This document shows, one piece after another, positions 1 through 7,873 of a DNA stretch of 20,711 nt. The DNA is from Collinsella sp. (GTDB lineage: Bacteria; Actinomycetota; Coriobacteriia; Coriobacteriales; Coriobacteriaceae), in NCBI GenBank assembly GCA_019419645.1, contig DXZN01000035.1, positions 1 through 20,711 on the forward strand, given 5' to 3'. How positions within the stretch are numbered: position 1 is the first letter of the stretch; every line of letters starts with the position of its first letter. A program made the translations under genes and the position numbers. The notes beneath the pieces were generated by a model. It did no database searches. It was given only the letters and a program-made list of their open reading frames with translations, and was not told where the DNA came from.

Positions 1-1
1 G

Positions 2-985
2 CTCAAGGCTCAGGGCGCCATCGACGGCTCCGATGAGCAGAACGCCGAGGCCGTGGCCAAGCACTTCGTCGCCGTTTCCACCGCACTCGAGAAGGTCGAG
101 GCTTTCGGTATCGACCCGGCCAACGCCTTTGGTTTCTGGAACTGGGTTGGCGGCCGCTACTCCGTCGACTCCGCCGTGGGCCTGTCGCTGATCGTCGTGC
201 TCGGCCCCGAGCGCTTCCAGCAGTTCCTCGAGGGCTTCCATGCCATCGACGAGTACTTCTGCAACACCCCGCTCGAGAACAACGCCGTTGCGTTGATGGG
301 CCTGCTCAACGTCTGGTACGTCAACTTCTTCGGTTCCAAGAGCCACGCCGTGCTTCCGTACTGCCAGTACCTGCACCGTTTCCCGGCCTACCTGCAGCAG
401 CTCACCATGGAGTCCAACGGCAAGCACGTCCGCTGGGACGGCAGCGCCGTGACCTCCGATACCGGTGAGATCTTCTGGGGTGAGCCCGGCACCAACGGCC
501 AGCATGCCTTCTACCAGTTGCTGCACCAGGGCACCGTGGTGGTTCCGGCCGATTTCATCGCCTTCGCCAATACCGCCAACCCTGCGACCGACGGCGGCCA
601 GGACGTCCACGAGCTGTTCCTGGGCAACTTCCTGGCCCAGACCAAGGCGCTCGCCTTTGGCAAGACGGCCGACGAGGTTCGTGCCGAGGGCACGCCCGAG
701 CAGATCGTCCCGGCTCGCTGCTTTGAGGGCAACCGTCCGACGACCTCGATCTTTGGCGACACGCTGACCCCGTTCGCGCTCGGCGAGCTCATCGCCCTGT
801 ACGAGCACATCACGTTTGTCGAGGGCACGGTCTGGGGCATCGACTCCTACGACCAGTGGGGCGTCGAGCTGGGCAAGCAGCTTGCCAAGCAGATCACTCC
901 CGCCTTCCACGACGACGCCGCCAAGGCCGAGCAGGACGCTTCGACCCAGGCGCTCATCGAGTTCTATCGCGCGCACCGCAAGTAG
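2..985 (+). CDS. pgi: Glucose-6-phosphate isomerase, C-terminal part (5' truncated by window edge)
   Basis: Cytoplasmic enzyme interconverting glucose 6-phosphate and fructose 6-phosphate. The reading frame is open from base 2, so the true start lies upstream; 327 residues are visible of the roughly 530-550 usual for the family. Both family signatures are present: the substrate-binding WVGGRYSVDSAVG stretch near base 145, and the C-terminal signature GIDSYDQWGVELGK near base 838, whose Lys belongs to the catalytic site. The C-terminus is intact and is followed by a strong terminator, so the gene ends its own transcription unit. Glucose 6-phosphate released by the fructosamine operon downstream would be a substrate, but there is no sign of co-transcription. 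Identification is secure. Confidence 0.97.
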   Translation, partial: LKAQGAIDGSDEQNAEAVAKHFVAVSTALEKVEAFGIDPANAFGFWNWVGGRYSVDSAVGLSLIVVLGPERFQQFLEGFHAIDEYFCNTPLENNAVALMGLLNVWYVNFFGSKSHAVLPYCQYLHRFPAYLQQLTMESNGKHVRWDGSAVTSDTGEIFWGEPGTNGQHAFYQLLHQGTVVVPADFIAFANTANPATDGGQDVHELFLGNFLAQTKALAFGKTADEVRAEGTPEQIVPARCFEGNRPTTSIFGDTLTPFALGELIALYEHITFVEGTVWGIDSYDQWGVELGKQLAKQITPAFHDDAAKAEQDASTQALIEFYRAHRK

Positions 986-1016
986 GATTCGCTGCGAAAA
1001 CTAACGCATAGCCGAC

Positions 1017-1049
1017 AAGGGCCCGTATCCGTTGGGATGCGGGCCCTTT
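1017..1049 (+). terminator. Intrinsic terminator after pgi
   Basis: Arms AAGGGCCCGTATCC and GGATGCGGGCCCTTT pair with a single G-T wobble around a GTTG loop and end in TTT. It lies 31 bases after the pgi stop codon. Confidence 0.9.
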
Positions 1050-1222
1050 GCTATCTGGATAGAATGGAATGTATCGGGAGGCGCCTCGACGGGCATCGCA
1101 ATCGTCGAAGGCACGCCGTTCATGTTTGGGACAATGTGACATTTTTCCCGTTGCAAACAGCGCCGCCGTGGGTGTTCTGTATGATGGCTCAGACAAGGTT
1201 GCTCAATGACAGGGAGGCACAT

Positions 1223-2065
1223 ATGGCAATCAAAGCCATCGCAATGGATATCGACGGTACGCTCACCAACGACCAAAAGGTTATCAGCCCGCGTACGCGC
1301 GAGAAGCTGCTCGCGGCGCAGGAGTCGGGCATTAAGCTTATCTTGGCTTCGGGCCGTCCCGCATGGGGGCTGCACGCCTTGGCGCAGGAGCTCGACCTTC
1401 AAAACCATGACGGTCTTCTAGTTGCCTTTAATGGCGCGCATGTGGTCGACGCTCAGACCGATGAGGTCCTTTTCGACCAGGCCATGCCGGCTGACGAGCT
1501 GCACCGTCTGATTGATCACCTGCGTAATTTTGACGTGATCCCTATGATTTCGCTCGGTCGCGATTTGCACGTCGAGGACTCGTATCATTGCATGATCACG
1601 CTGCCTGACGACTCGCAGAAGAATATCGTCAAGTATGAGCGCGATGCGTGCGACCTTAAGATTCGCGAGGTCGAGAGCTTGCATGAGGTCGTGGACACTT
1701 ATCCCGTGGACAAGCTGCTGACGGCAGGCGATCCGGCCTACCTGCAGGTGCATTACGAGGAGATGTATGCGCCCTTTAAGCAGACGCTTTCGGGCATGTT
1801 TACAGCCGACTGGTACTTTGAGTACACGGCGCCCGGTATCGACAAGGTCCGCGCGCTCGAGGGTGCCCTGCCCAAGCTCGGCATCGATGCCAGCGAGGTC
1901 GTCTCGTTTGGCGACGGCCAGAACGACAAGTCCATGATTGAGTGGGCCGGCACCGGTGTTGCTATGGGCAACGCCGTCGATGAGGTTAAGGCTGTAGCCC
2001 AGATGGTGACCGCCGATAACAACGAAGATGGCATTGCGGTGGCGCTGGATAAGCTGCTGGGTTAG
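1223..2065 (+). CDS. Cof-type HAD phosphatase (HAD subfamily IIB)
   Basis: Predicted cytoplasmic sugar-phosphate or nucleotide phosphatase of 280 residues, the usual Cof/YidA size. HAD motif I is AMDIDGTLTND at residues 7-17, where the two Asp are nucleophile and acid/base. Motif II is in LILASGRP, the motif III Lys is in VDKLLTA, and motif IV is SFGDGQNDKSMIEWAG near the C-terminus. The insert between motifs II and III is the large alpha/beta C2B cap. The start at 1223 is set by AGGGAGG at 1211-1217; the frame stays open upstream, but that extension runs into the pgi terminator. No convincing promoter is visible in 1050-1200. The substrate cannot be told from sequence. Confidence 0.88.
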   Translation: MAIKAIAMDIDGTLTNDQKVISPRTREKLLAAQESGIKLILASGRPAWGLHALAQELDLQNHDGLLVAFNGAHVVDAQTDEVLFDQAMPADELHRLIDHLRNFDVIPMISLGRDLHVEDSYHCMITLPDDSQKNIVKYERDACDLKIREVESLHEVVDTYPVDKLLTAGDPAYLQVHYEEMYAPFKQTLSGMFTADWYFEYTAPGIDKVRALEGALPKLGIDASEVVSFGDGQNDKSMIEWAGTGVAMGNAVDEVKAVAQMVTADNNEDGIAVALDKLLG

Positions 2066-2088
2066 AATCGCCGATTAATGCATGGCTC

Positions 2089-2115
2089 GGGCGCCTGCTC
2101 GCGGGCGTCCTTTTG
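2089..2115 (+). terminator. Intrinsic terminator after the Cof phosphatase
   Basis: GGGCGCC at 2089-2095 pairs with GGCGTCC at 2104-2110 with one G-T wobble. The stem can extend by TG/CG to leave a CTCG tetraloop, and TTTTG follows. A longer open frame from ATG 2082 would cover this hairpin, which argues against that start for the next gene. Confidence 0.75.
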
Positions 2116-2129
2116 TTAGGGAGGGTGCC

Positions 2130-2789
2130 GTGTCCGCATTTCCGTTCGACGCCGTTATCTTTGACATGGACGGCGTCATTGTCGATACCGAGTATTACTA
2201 CCTGGGCGAGACTGCCGCGTTTGCCAAGGAGCTTGGGCTTAACCTGACTCAAGAGGAGTTGAATGGGCAAGTCGGTACCTCGCATCAGTTCTTCCTGCAT
2301 ATGCTGGTCGATTGGTTTGAGCGCGCCGGTAAGGGGCATTTTACCGGCGAGGAAGCGTTGGCCCGTTGGGATGAGTGGGCGCATAAGCGTCCGCGCGACT
2401 ATCAGGCTTTGATTAACCCAGGCGCCGTGGATACGATTCGAGAGCTGCCGCGCCGTGGCGTTCGCGTGGCGCTTGCCAGCTCGTCTCCCATGGTTAGCAT
2501 CGAGGAAGTGCTCAACGCATGCGGGCTGTCGGATGCCTTTGAGTATGTGGTGAGCGGCGAGCAGTTCAAGGAGAGCAAGCCCGAGCCTGACATCTACCTG
2601 CATGCGCTGGACCTGCTGGGGCTGCCCGCGAATCGCTGCTGCTGCGTTGAGGATTCCGTTCCGGGCATTACCGCGGGTAAGCGAGCCGGCCTGACGGTCA
2701 TTGCCAAGCGCGAGGAGCGCTTTGGCTTTAGCCAGGATGCCGCGGACAAGATTATCGACCAGCTGCCGGAGCTGCTCACGCTTTCTTAG
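2130..2789 (+). CDS. HAD subfamily IA hydrolase, beta-phosphoglucomutase-like
   Basis: A 219-residue HAD protein of the beta-phosphoglucomutase/phosphatase type. Motif I FDMDGVIVDTE is near residues 10-20, motif II is LASSSP, motif III is FKESKPEPDIY with the conserved Lys, and motif IV is CVEDSVPGITAGKRAG. The helical cap between motifs I and II is of the size seen in PGM-like members. The chosen start is GTG 2130 because AGGGAGG at 2118-2124 sits 5 bases upstream; an ATG at 2082 in the same frame lies inside the preceding terminator. The substrate could be a hexose phosphate, but mutase and phosphatase cannot be separated by reading alone. A terminator hairpin and a regulator gene follow. 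Confidence 0.85.
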   Translation: MSAFPFDAVIFDMDGVIVDTEYYYLGETAAFAKELGLNLTQEELNGQVGTSHQFFLHMLVDWFERAGKGHFTGEEALARWDEWAHKRPRDYQALINPGAVDTIRELPRRGVRVALASSSPMVSIEEVLNACGLSDAFEYVVSGEQFKESKPEPDIYLHALDLLGLPANRCCCVEDSVPGITAGKRAGLTVIAKREERFGFSQDAADKIIDQLPELLTLS

Positions 2790-2872
2790 GAGTGCGGTAG
2801 TTGCGCGTTTTTCGGGTCTGATGAGTAAATAGCCGACATTTTGGTGCGACACCTAGCATACTTTAAGCTAAT

Positions 2873-2912
2873 GCGGGCTTAAGGGCTTGCTGAATGCCCT
2901 TGGGCCCGCTTT
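2873..2912 (+). terminator. Hairpin, probable terminator after the HAD IA gene
   Basis: A 14-bp stem made of GCGGGCTTAAGGGC (2873-2886) and GCCCTTGGGCCCGC (2896-2909), with two central T-G wobbles and a 9-base loop, is followed by TTTAG. The T-tract is weak. The hairpin lies 28 bases before the GntR start and could alternatively act in that gene's leader. Confidence 0.6.
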
Positions 2913-2939
2913 AGACTTAATTGCGCTGGGAGAGGGCAT

Positions 2940-3683
2940 ATGCCACCGACTGAAGGACTAACTGACGGTAAAGCAGCGATACCGCTGTACCAACAGGTTA
3001 TCGATATCATTAAAAACGAAATCAACTCCGGTGCCTACAAGGCAGGTGCACGGATACCCAACGAATTCGAATTGGCTGAGAGCTATAAAGTTGGCCGCGT
3101 TACCGTGCGACGCGCTATTGAGGAGCTCGTCCAACAGGGCTATTTAACGAAGCGACAGGGGAAAGGCACGTTTGTCAATGCCCCCAAGCTCAAGCGCAAG
3201 ATTCGCCAGAAGGATGACGTCCAGAGTTTTTCGGACGCATGCCGCGTTAACGGAATGGAACCGGGGGCGCGTGTCATTTCGAGAAAGATACTGCCGGCGG
3301 ATTCCACCGAAGCACAGTTCTTTGGTGTTCCCGTTGGAACTGACTTGATTTGCGTCGAGCGTGTGCGTACTGCCGATGGCGTCCCCGTCATGCTCGAGAA
3401 CAACATATACGTTTACGAGGACAACGCCTATCTATCAACGGCACCTCTATCTAACCAATCCATTTTTGAGTTCGTGCGCAACCAGACGGGCCGCGTGCCC
3501 GCGTTTACCGACCCGTGCACGCTCGAGATCGCGTGCGCATCGCCCGAGGTCGCTCGGTTGCTGGCGGTTCCCGTTGGCGAACCCTTGTTTTATATGGAAG
3601 CCTTCTTTTTCGATGTGCAACGGCGGCCGTTTATCATCGGTCGTCAGCGGATCGTTGGCTCTCGCTACGTTTTTGACATCTAG
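2940..3683 (+). CDS. GntR/HutC-family transcriptional regulator (FrlR-like)
   Basis: Predicted DNA-binding repressor of 247 residues. The N-terminal winged helix (about residues 13-82) starts IPLYQQVIDIIKNEI and contains the recognition region VGRVTVRRAIEELVQQG followed by the wing TKRQGKGTFV. A UTRA effector domain (about 95-240) follows, which in this family binds small molecules such as sugar phosphates or amino acids. The start is supported by GGGAGAGG just upstream. It is the first gene of the fructosamine cluster but is separated from it by a terminator and by an intergenic region with a promoter and inverted repeats, so it is the likely local regulator. Regulators of this family control frl operons in other bacteria; its ligand here is inferred, not seen. 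Confidence 0.9.
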   Translation: MPPTEGLTDGKAAIPLYQQVIDIIKNEINSGAYKAGARIPNEFELAESYKVGRVTVRRAIEELVQQGYLTKRQGKGTFVNAPKLKRKIRQKDDVQSFSDACRVNGMEPGARVISRKILPADSTEAQFFGVPVGTDLICVERVRTADGVPVMLENNIYVYEDNAYLSTAPLSNQSIFEFVRNQTGRVPAFTDPCTLEIACASPEVARLLAVPVGEPLFYMEAFFFDVQRRPFIIGRQRIVGSRYVFDI

Positions 3684-3697
3684 GACATTGCGAATGG

Positions 3698-3730
3698 AAG
3701 CGCCCGGTGGATCATCTCACCGGGCGTTTC
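3698..3730 (+). terminator. Intrinsic terminator after the GntR gene
   Basis: CGCCCGGTG (3701-3709) pairs perfectly with CACCGGGCG (3718-3726); flanking AAG/TTT extends the stem and supplies the T-tract. It separates the regulator from the operon that follows. Confidence 0.9.
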
Positions 3731-3735
3731 CATAT

Positions 3736-3773
3736 CGTTCACGGTGCGAACGCAACCGTTCAACCGCGTTGCG
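3736..3773 (+). promoter_or_regulatory. Cluster of overlapping inverted repeats upstream of the operon promoter
   Basis: CGTTC (3736-3740) and GAACG (3748-3752) are inverted; the same GAACG pairs again with CGTTC at 3757-3761. CGCAAC (3751-3756) is inverted with GTTGCG (3768-3773). These lie 20-60 bases upstream of the predicted -35 box and could be activator or repressor sites. No consensus is known to me. Confidence 0.35.
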
Positions 3774-3793
3774 GCAATCAGTTTGAAATTATC

Positions 3794-3822
3794 TTGATGA
3801 TGGGAAAAGCTGCTGGTAATCT
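3794..3822 (+). promoter_or_regulatory. Predicted promoter of the fructosamine operon
   Basis: -35 TTGATG at 3794-3799, a 17-base spacer, and -10 TAATCT at 3817-3822, preceded by TGG that gives an extended -10. The start of transcription would be near 3829, leaving a leader of about 70 bases. Confidence 0.55.
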
Positions 3823-3836
3823 ATGGGACGTCATAG

Positions 3837-3859
3837 AACGTTTGCCTTGTGCAAGCGTT
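3837..3859 (+). promoter_or_regulatory. Candidate operator for the GntR/HutC regulator
   Basis: AACGTTTGC (3837-3845) and GCAAGCGTT (3851-3859) form an inverted repeat with 8 of 9 matches around a 5-base centre. It starts about 8 bases after the predicted transcription start, a standard place for a repressor to block transcription. Assignment to the neighbouring regulator is inference from position. Confidence 0.5.
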
Positions 3860-3901
3860 GAAGCGAGATGCGATGCAGTCTCGAGTTCTTTGGAGGTATC
3901 T

Positions 3902-5365
3902 ATGTCAGATACGAAGGCGAAGAAGACAAACAGACGTTTTAAGTTCAAATTACCGCATGTCTATACGATCATGTTCTTGCTGATCGTTGTCTTTGCGGTC
4001 CTGACTTGGATCGTTCCCTCTGGTCAGTATCAGCGCAAGACGATTTCGACAGCGGCGGGCGAGCGTGAAGTCGCCGTTGCTGGAACCTATGAACAGGTCG
4101 ATAAGAACTACACCGATTCCGAGACCGGCGAGACCATCAATCTGGGTCAGGATATCTTCGCGGTCCTGCAAGCGCCCACCAAGGGTATCCAGGAGGCTGC
4201 CGACGTCGTTGCGTTCGTCTTATTGATTGGCGGATCGTTCGCAATCATCACCAAGACCAACGCTTTGAATGCCGGCATGAGCCGTGTGATTAAAAAGCTC
4301 AAGAACAAGGACATCCTCATCATTCCCATCACGATGACGCTGCTGTCCATTTGCGGCACTACGTTTGGTATGTCTGAGGAAGCCCTGCCGTTCTATGCCA
4401 TCTTCATTCCCATCATGATGGGTATCGGGTATGACTCGATGACGGCGTTTATCATCTGCTTCCTTGGTCCTAACCTGGGATATTGTGCTTCGACCATCGA
4501 CCCGTTTAATGTTTTGATCGCCCAAGGCATCATTGGTATCGAGGGCAATCCTCAGCTGTGGCTGCGCGCCGTTTCTTGGGTCATCTTCACTGCCGTCGGT
4601 ATCGCATGGGCCATGCGCTACGCCATGCGTGTAAAGAAAAATCCCGAGTCGTCCATTACGTACGAGGACGATAAGCTCAAGCGTATCGAGTTTTCCGTGA
4701 CCGATGTCTCCATCGAGGAAGAGTTCACTACCCGTCAGAAGCTCGTGCTTATCGATTTTGCTTGCGGTATGGGCATTATCGTCTGGGGTCTTGTTACCCA
4801 GGGTTGGTACATGAATGAGATTTCCGCCGTGTTCCTTGGCATGGGCTTGCTTGCCGGTATCCTGGGCGGTCTTGACCAGCAGACGATTGCTGAGGAGTTC
4901 GTTAAAGGTCTCGCCGACTTTGCGTACGCCGCCATCGTTATCGGTATCGCTCGCGGTATTCTGGTCATCGCCGAGGGCGGCATGATCATCGACACCATCC
5001 TCCAGGCGCTCGCTACTGCGCTCGCCGGTGCACCCGCCGCCGTCTACACCACGTTTATGTATATCGTCCTTGGCCTGCTCTCTTTGCTGGTTCCCTCGAG
5101 TTCTGGCCTGGCGGCACTCACCATGCCCGTTATGGGCCCCCTGACCGAGCTCATGGGCCTCAATCCCGAGGCGGCCGTTACCGCGCTCCAGTTTGCCAAC
5201 CAGACCATCAACACCATCAGTCCCGTGGCGGGCATGACGGTTGCCGGCCTTGGCGTGGCTAAAATTTCGTTTGGCCAATGGTGGAAGACCATTTGGAAGT
5301 TCTTCATCTTCATGGTCGTGTTTGGCTTGGTCATTACTGCCATTTCTGGCATGCTTCCGGCGTAG
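3902..5365 (+). CDS. YfcC/DcuC-family membrane transporter
   Basis: A 487-residue polytopic inner-membrane protein. After a basic N-terminus (SDTKAKKTNRRFKFKLPH) comes a first membrane segment at about 18-40 ending LTWIVPSGQY, typical of YfcC proteins. About ten further hydrophobic segments follow, including the re-entrant-like GTTFGMSEEALPF and LVPSSSGLAALTMPVMGP regions found in DcuC/ion-transporter superfamily members. The start ATG 3902 has TGGAGG 8 bases upstream; the frame remains open further up only into non-coding DNA. It is the first gene of the operon and so the likely importer of its substrate. Family members are annotated as dicarboxylate, arginine or peptide carriers; uptake of a fructosamine is inferred from context only. 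Confidence 0.85.
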   Translation: MSDTKAKKTNRRFKFKLPHVYTIMFLLIVVFAVLTWIVPSGQYQRKTISTAAGEREVAVAGTYEQVDKNYTDSETGETINLGQDIFAVLQAPTKGIQEAADVVAFVLLIGGSFAIITKTNALNAGMSRVIKKLKNKDILIIPITMTLLSICGTTFGMSEEALPFYAIFIPIMMGIGYDSMTAFIICFLGPNLGYCASTIDPFNVLIAQGIIGIEGNPQLWLRAVSWVIFTAVGIAWAMRYAMRVKKNPESSITYEDDKLKRIEFSVTDVSIEEEFTTRQKLVLIDFACGMGIIVWGLVTQGWYMNEISAVFLGMGLLAGILGGLDQQTIAEEFVKGLADFAYAAIVIGIARGILVIAEGGMIIDTILQALATALAGAPAAVYTTFMYIVLGLLSLLVPSSSGLAALTMPVMGPLTELMGLNPEAAVTALQFANQTINTISPVAGMTVAGLGVAKISFGQWWKTIWKFFIFMVVFGLVITAISGMLPA

Positions 5366-5374
5366 GTGATTATA

Positions 5375-6958
5375 ATGTCCGATCGTTTGACGGTCCTGAC
5401 GTCTAAGAGTGTCTTTACCGGTACGGGGGACCTGCCGTTTGAAGGTTTCGTAGCGGTCCGTGACAATCGAATTGAGGCGGTTGGCACCAAGTGTGAGGTA
5501 GCTTCGTATTTGACCCAGGCGGACGAGGTGGTTGACCTGGGCGACCGCACCGTCATGCCTGGCCTGATCGATGTGCATACCTTCTATACAGGTTGGGCGC
5601 TGCGGACGTTGGGGTCTGATCTGTCCGGCATCGCTGATGCCAAAGAGGCCGTGTCGCTCTTGCGTGCATGGAAAGAAGATCATCCGGATTGCGCGGCGGC
5701 TTTTGGCCACAACCTGCCCGAAACGTTGGCATCGGATGCCGAGAACGCAAATACGGCAGCTGTGTTTGACGATTGTTTTGGCGATATCCCTGTCGTCTGC
5801 TTTACACCGGGTGCGGAGACCTGCGTTCTCAATGCTGCCGCCAGTGCGCGATACGGCTTCACACCCCAGGCGTGTTATGCCGAGAAGATCTGGCGCATGA
5901 TGGGCGATTTCCTCGCGCTGCCCGAGGTGCGTGCGGGGTATTCGGACTACATGAGCATGCTTAACGAGCGCGGCGTTACCGCCATCAAGGAGATGGCGTT
6001 TGATGACTACTACGGTTTTGCCGACGAAATGGCTCGCCGTGAGGAATCTGGTGAGCTGACGGTTCGCGTCTCTATGATGTCGCAGCCGGTGGGTGCCGGT
6101 GCAAATCTGTCATATGCTCGCGAGGCACGAGAGCGCTTCCGGGGTCCGTTCGTTCGTTTTTCCGGCTTCAACCGTATGACCGACCGCGGCGTATGGGTGG
6201 GGCTTGCCGAGATGATTGACCCCTATGAGGACACGGCCGATGCGGGCGCTGCCGGCAAGACGGTCGTCGAGGAGCCCGAGTGGGATCTGATTGAGAACGA
6301 GCTGCGCGCAATTGATGCTGACGGCTTCCGATATTCCTTGCATTGCCAGGGCGATGGCGCCGTTCGTCGCACCGTGGCGCTCTATGCCTCGCTGCCTCGA
6401 GACGAGCATGGACGGTTGCTTCGCCGCCATGCGATTACCGATCTCGAGAACTCTGATCCGACCGATCTTGTCGAGTTTGGCAAGTTAGGTGGAATTTGCG
6501 AGGTCTATCCGCAGATTTTGACGCTGGACCGGCGCGAGGATTGCCTGTCGATGATGCGTCGACAAATTGGCGAGACGCGACTTTTGCACAGCTGGAATCG
6601 CCGCGGCATGGAAGATTCCGGATGCACGGTGTGCTGTGGTACGGATTTGCCGCTGCTGATTCCGAGCCTGGGCGAGTCAATCTACAGCGCGTGCGGCGGA
6701 TACTTCGACGATGGACTGCCCGTGAATGAGGCCAACACGCTGACACTTGTCGAGCTCTTGCGCGCTTGGACTGCCGGGGGCGCGTACGATCTGATGCGCG
6801 AAGACGAGCTGGGTACGCTCGAGGTCGGCAAGCTTGCCGATATCTGCGTGCTCGATCGGGATGTGTTCGACCTCGATTATCACGACGCACGCGATCTTGC
6901 GGTTGATATGACGATGTCGGACGGACAAATCGTGTTCGATCGAAATAAGGAGGCATAA
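5375..6958 (+). CDS. Amidohydrolase family 3 protein (YtcJ-like) with altered metal site
   Basis: A 527-residue predicted hydrolase with the composite N- and C-terminal beta-sandwich around a TIM barrel (MPGLIDVH near residue 61; GTLEVGKLADICVLDRD near the C-terminus). Ligand positions seen: His68, Lys205 in AIKEMAF, His323 in HCQGDGAV (family norm HAIGDRA), His352 in RRHAITD, and Asp424 in CCGTDLPL. The usual H-x-H of strand 1 reads His68-Thr-Phe70, so the second metal ligand is missing. The start ATG 5375 follows AGGTGAT; GTG 5366 in the same frame is possible. It begins 9 bases after the transporter stop. It may act on an amide or lactam form of the substrate, or may be non-catalytic. Confidence 0.8.
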   Translation: MSDRLTVLTSKSVFTGTGDLPFEGFVAVRDNRIEAVGTKCEVASYLTQADEVVDLGDRTVMPGLIDVHTFYTGWALRTLGSDLSGIADAKEAVSLLRAWKEDHPDCAAAFGHNLPETLASDAENANTAAVFDDCFGDIPVVCFTPGAETCVLNAAASARYGFTPQACYAEKIWRMMGDFLALPEVRAGYSDYMSMLNERGVTAIKEMAFDDYYGFADEMARREESGELTVRVSMMSQPVGAGANLSYAREARERFRGPFVRFSGFNRMTDRGVWVGLAEMIDPYEDTADAGAAGKTVVEEPEWDLIENELRAIDADGFRYSLHCQGDGAVRRTVALYASLPRDEHGRLLRRHAITDLENSDPTDLVEFGKLGGICEVYPQILTLDRREDCLSMMRRQIGETRLLHSWNRRGMEDSGCTVCCGTDLPLLIPSLGESIYSACGGYFDDGLPVNEANTLTLVELLRAWTAGGAYDLMREDELGTLEVGKLADICVLDRDVFDLDYHDARDLAVDMTMSDGQIVFDRNKEA

Positions 6959-6959
6959 G

Positions 6960-7811
6960 ATGTCTGAATCCAAACCGACGCTGCGCCGCGAACAGATTGC
7001 GGGCATGAATATCCACTACATCATGTGGTCGCTCGATTACTTCCTTGATGTGCAGCAGCGTTTGGGCTTTGAGTCCATTGAGCTGTGGTGTGCGGAGCCG
7101 CATGTGACGCTCGACCACACGGGCTACTTTGAGGCTGAGGTCCTGGCGAAAAAGGCTGCAGACCGTGGGCTTAGGTATCGTACTCTGTGCCCCGAGAATG
7201 TTGTCTATCCTTGGCAGTACTGCGCACGCAAACCGCTGCATGAACAACGCAGCCTGGCGTACTTTAAACACGGCATTGAGCTTGCCGAGGTACTTGGGTG
7301 CGACCGTATGTCCGTCAACTCGGGCTGGGGCGACTGGGACGAGGACCGCGAGGAAGCCTGGAAGCGCAGCCGCGAGCACTTGTCCATTCTGGCGGAGTAT
7401 GCCGGCGAGCACGGTCTGGTGCTTACGATGGAAAGCCTGCGTCCCGAGGAGAGCAACCTTGTGACGACGGTTTCCGATGCGAAGCGCATGATTGACGAGG
7501 TCGCGAGCCCGTACTTACAGCCCATGGTTGATACAACCGCGATGGGCGTTGCGGGCGAGACGCTTGAGGACTGGTTTGCCGCCTTTGGTGATGGGGCAAT
7601 TCACGAGATGCACTTTATCGACGGCGACCCGTATGGTCATCTGGTGTGGGGCGATGGCAAGCACGATATGGACGCCTTCGTCGCCACACTCAACGCCCAT
7701 GGTTTCGACGGCATGCTGGGCCAGGAAATCACGGACGGTCGTTACTACGATGACCCCGCGGCGGCAGATGCCAAGAACATGGCCGCATTCGAGAAATATC
7801 TAATTGACTAA
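6960..7811 (+). CDS. Sugar epimerase/isomerase, FrlC-like (xylose-isomerase-type TIM barrel)
   Basis: A 283-residue protein of the AP-endonuclease-2/xylose-isomerase-like barrel family. In frl pathways FrlC interconverts psicoselysine and fructoselysine by C3 epimerisation. The four metal/catalytic positions typical of ketose 3-epimerases are visible with normal spacing: Glu158 in TMESLRPEESN, Asp191 in PMVDTTAMG, His218 in EMHFIDGD and Glu256 in GQEITDG. The PEESN stretch after the first Glu matches the PYESN of E. coli FrlC as I recall it. The start has a textbook AAGGAGG at 6947-6953, and the ATG is just 1 base after the previous stop, so the two genes are co-transcribed. Exact substrate is inferred from the FrlB/FrlD neighbours. 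Confidence 0.85.
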   Translation: MSESKPTLRREQIAGMNIHYIMWSLDYFLDVQQRLGFESIELWCAEPHVTLDHTGYFEAEVLAKKAADRGLRYRTLCPENVVYPWQYCARKPLHEQRSLAYFKHGIELAEVLGCDRMSVNSGWGDWDEDREEAWKRSREHLSILAEYAGEHGLVLTMESLRPEESNLVTTVSDAKRMIDEVASPYLQPMVDTTAMGVAGETLEDWFAAFGDGAIHEMHFIDGDPYGHLVWGDGKHDMDAFVATLNAHGFDGMLGQEITDGRYYDDPAAADAKNMAAFEKYLID

Positions 7812-7873
7812 AACAACTATCGGCTACGCAACCAACGTCATTGATTGCGGGCCAAACAAGAAAGGAACTGGAT

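Noticed and set aside
1060..1185. Possible promoter elements (TAGAAT, TTGCAA, TATGAT) before the Cof phosphatase gene
   Set aside because: No pair with acceptable spacing; too weak to annotate.
4220..5710. Long minus-strand open frame (496 codons) opposite the transporter
   Set aside because: Its sequence is a polar, His/Gly/Asp-rich mirror of the membrane-protein codons, with no motif and no SD; it is a codon-bias shadow.
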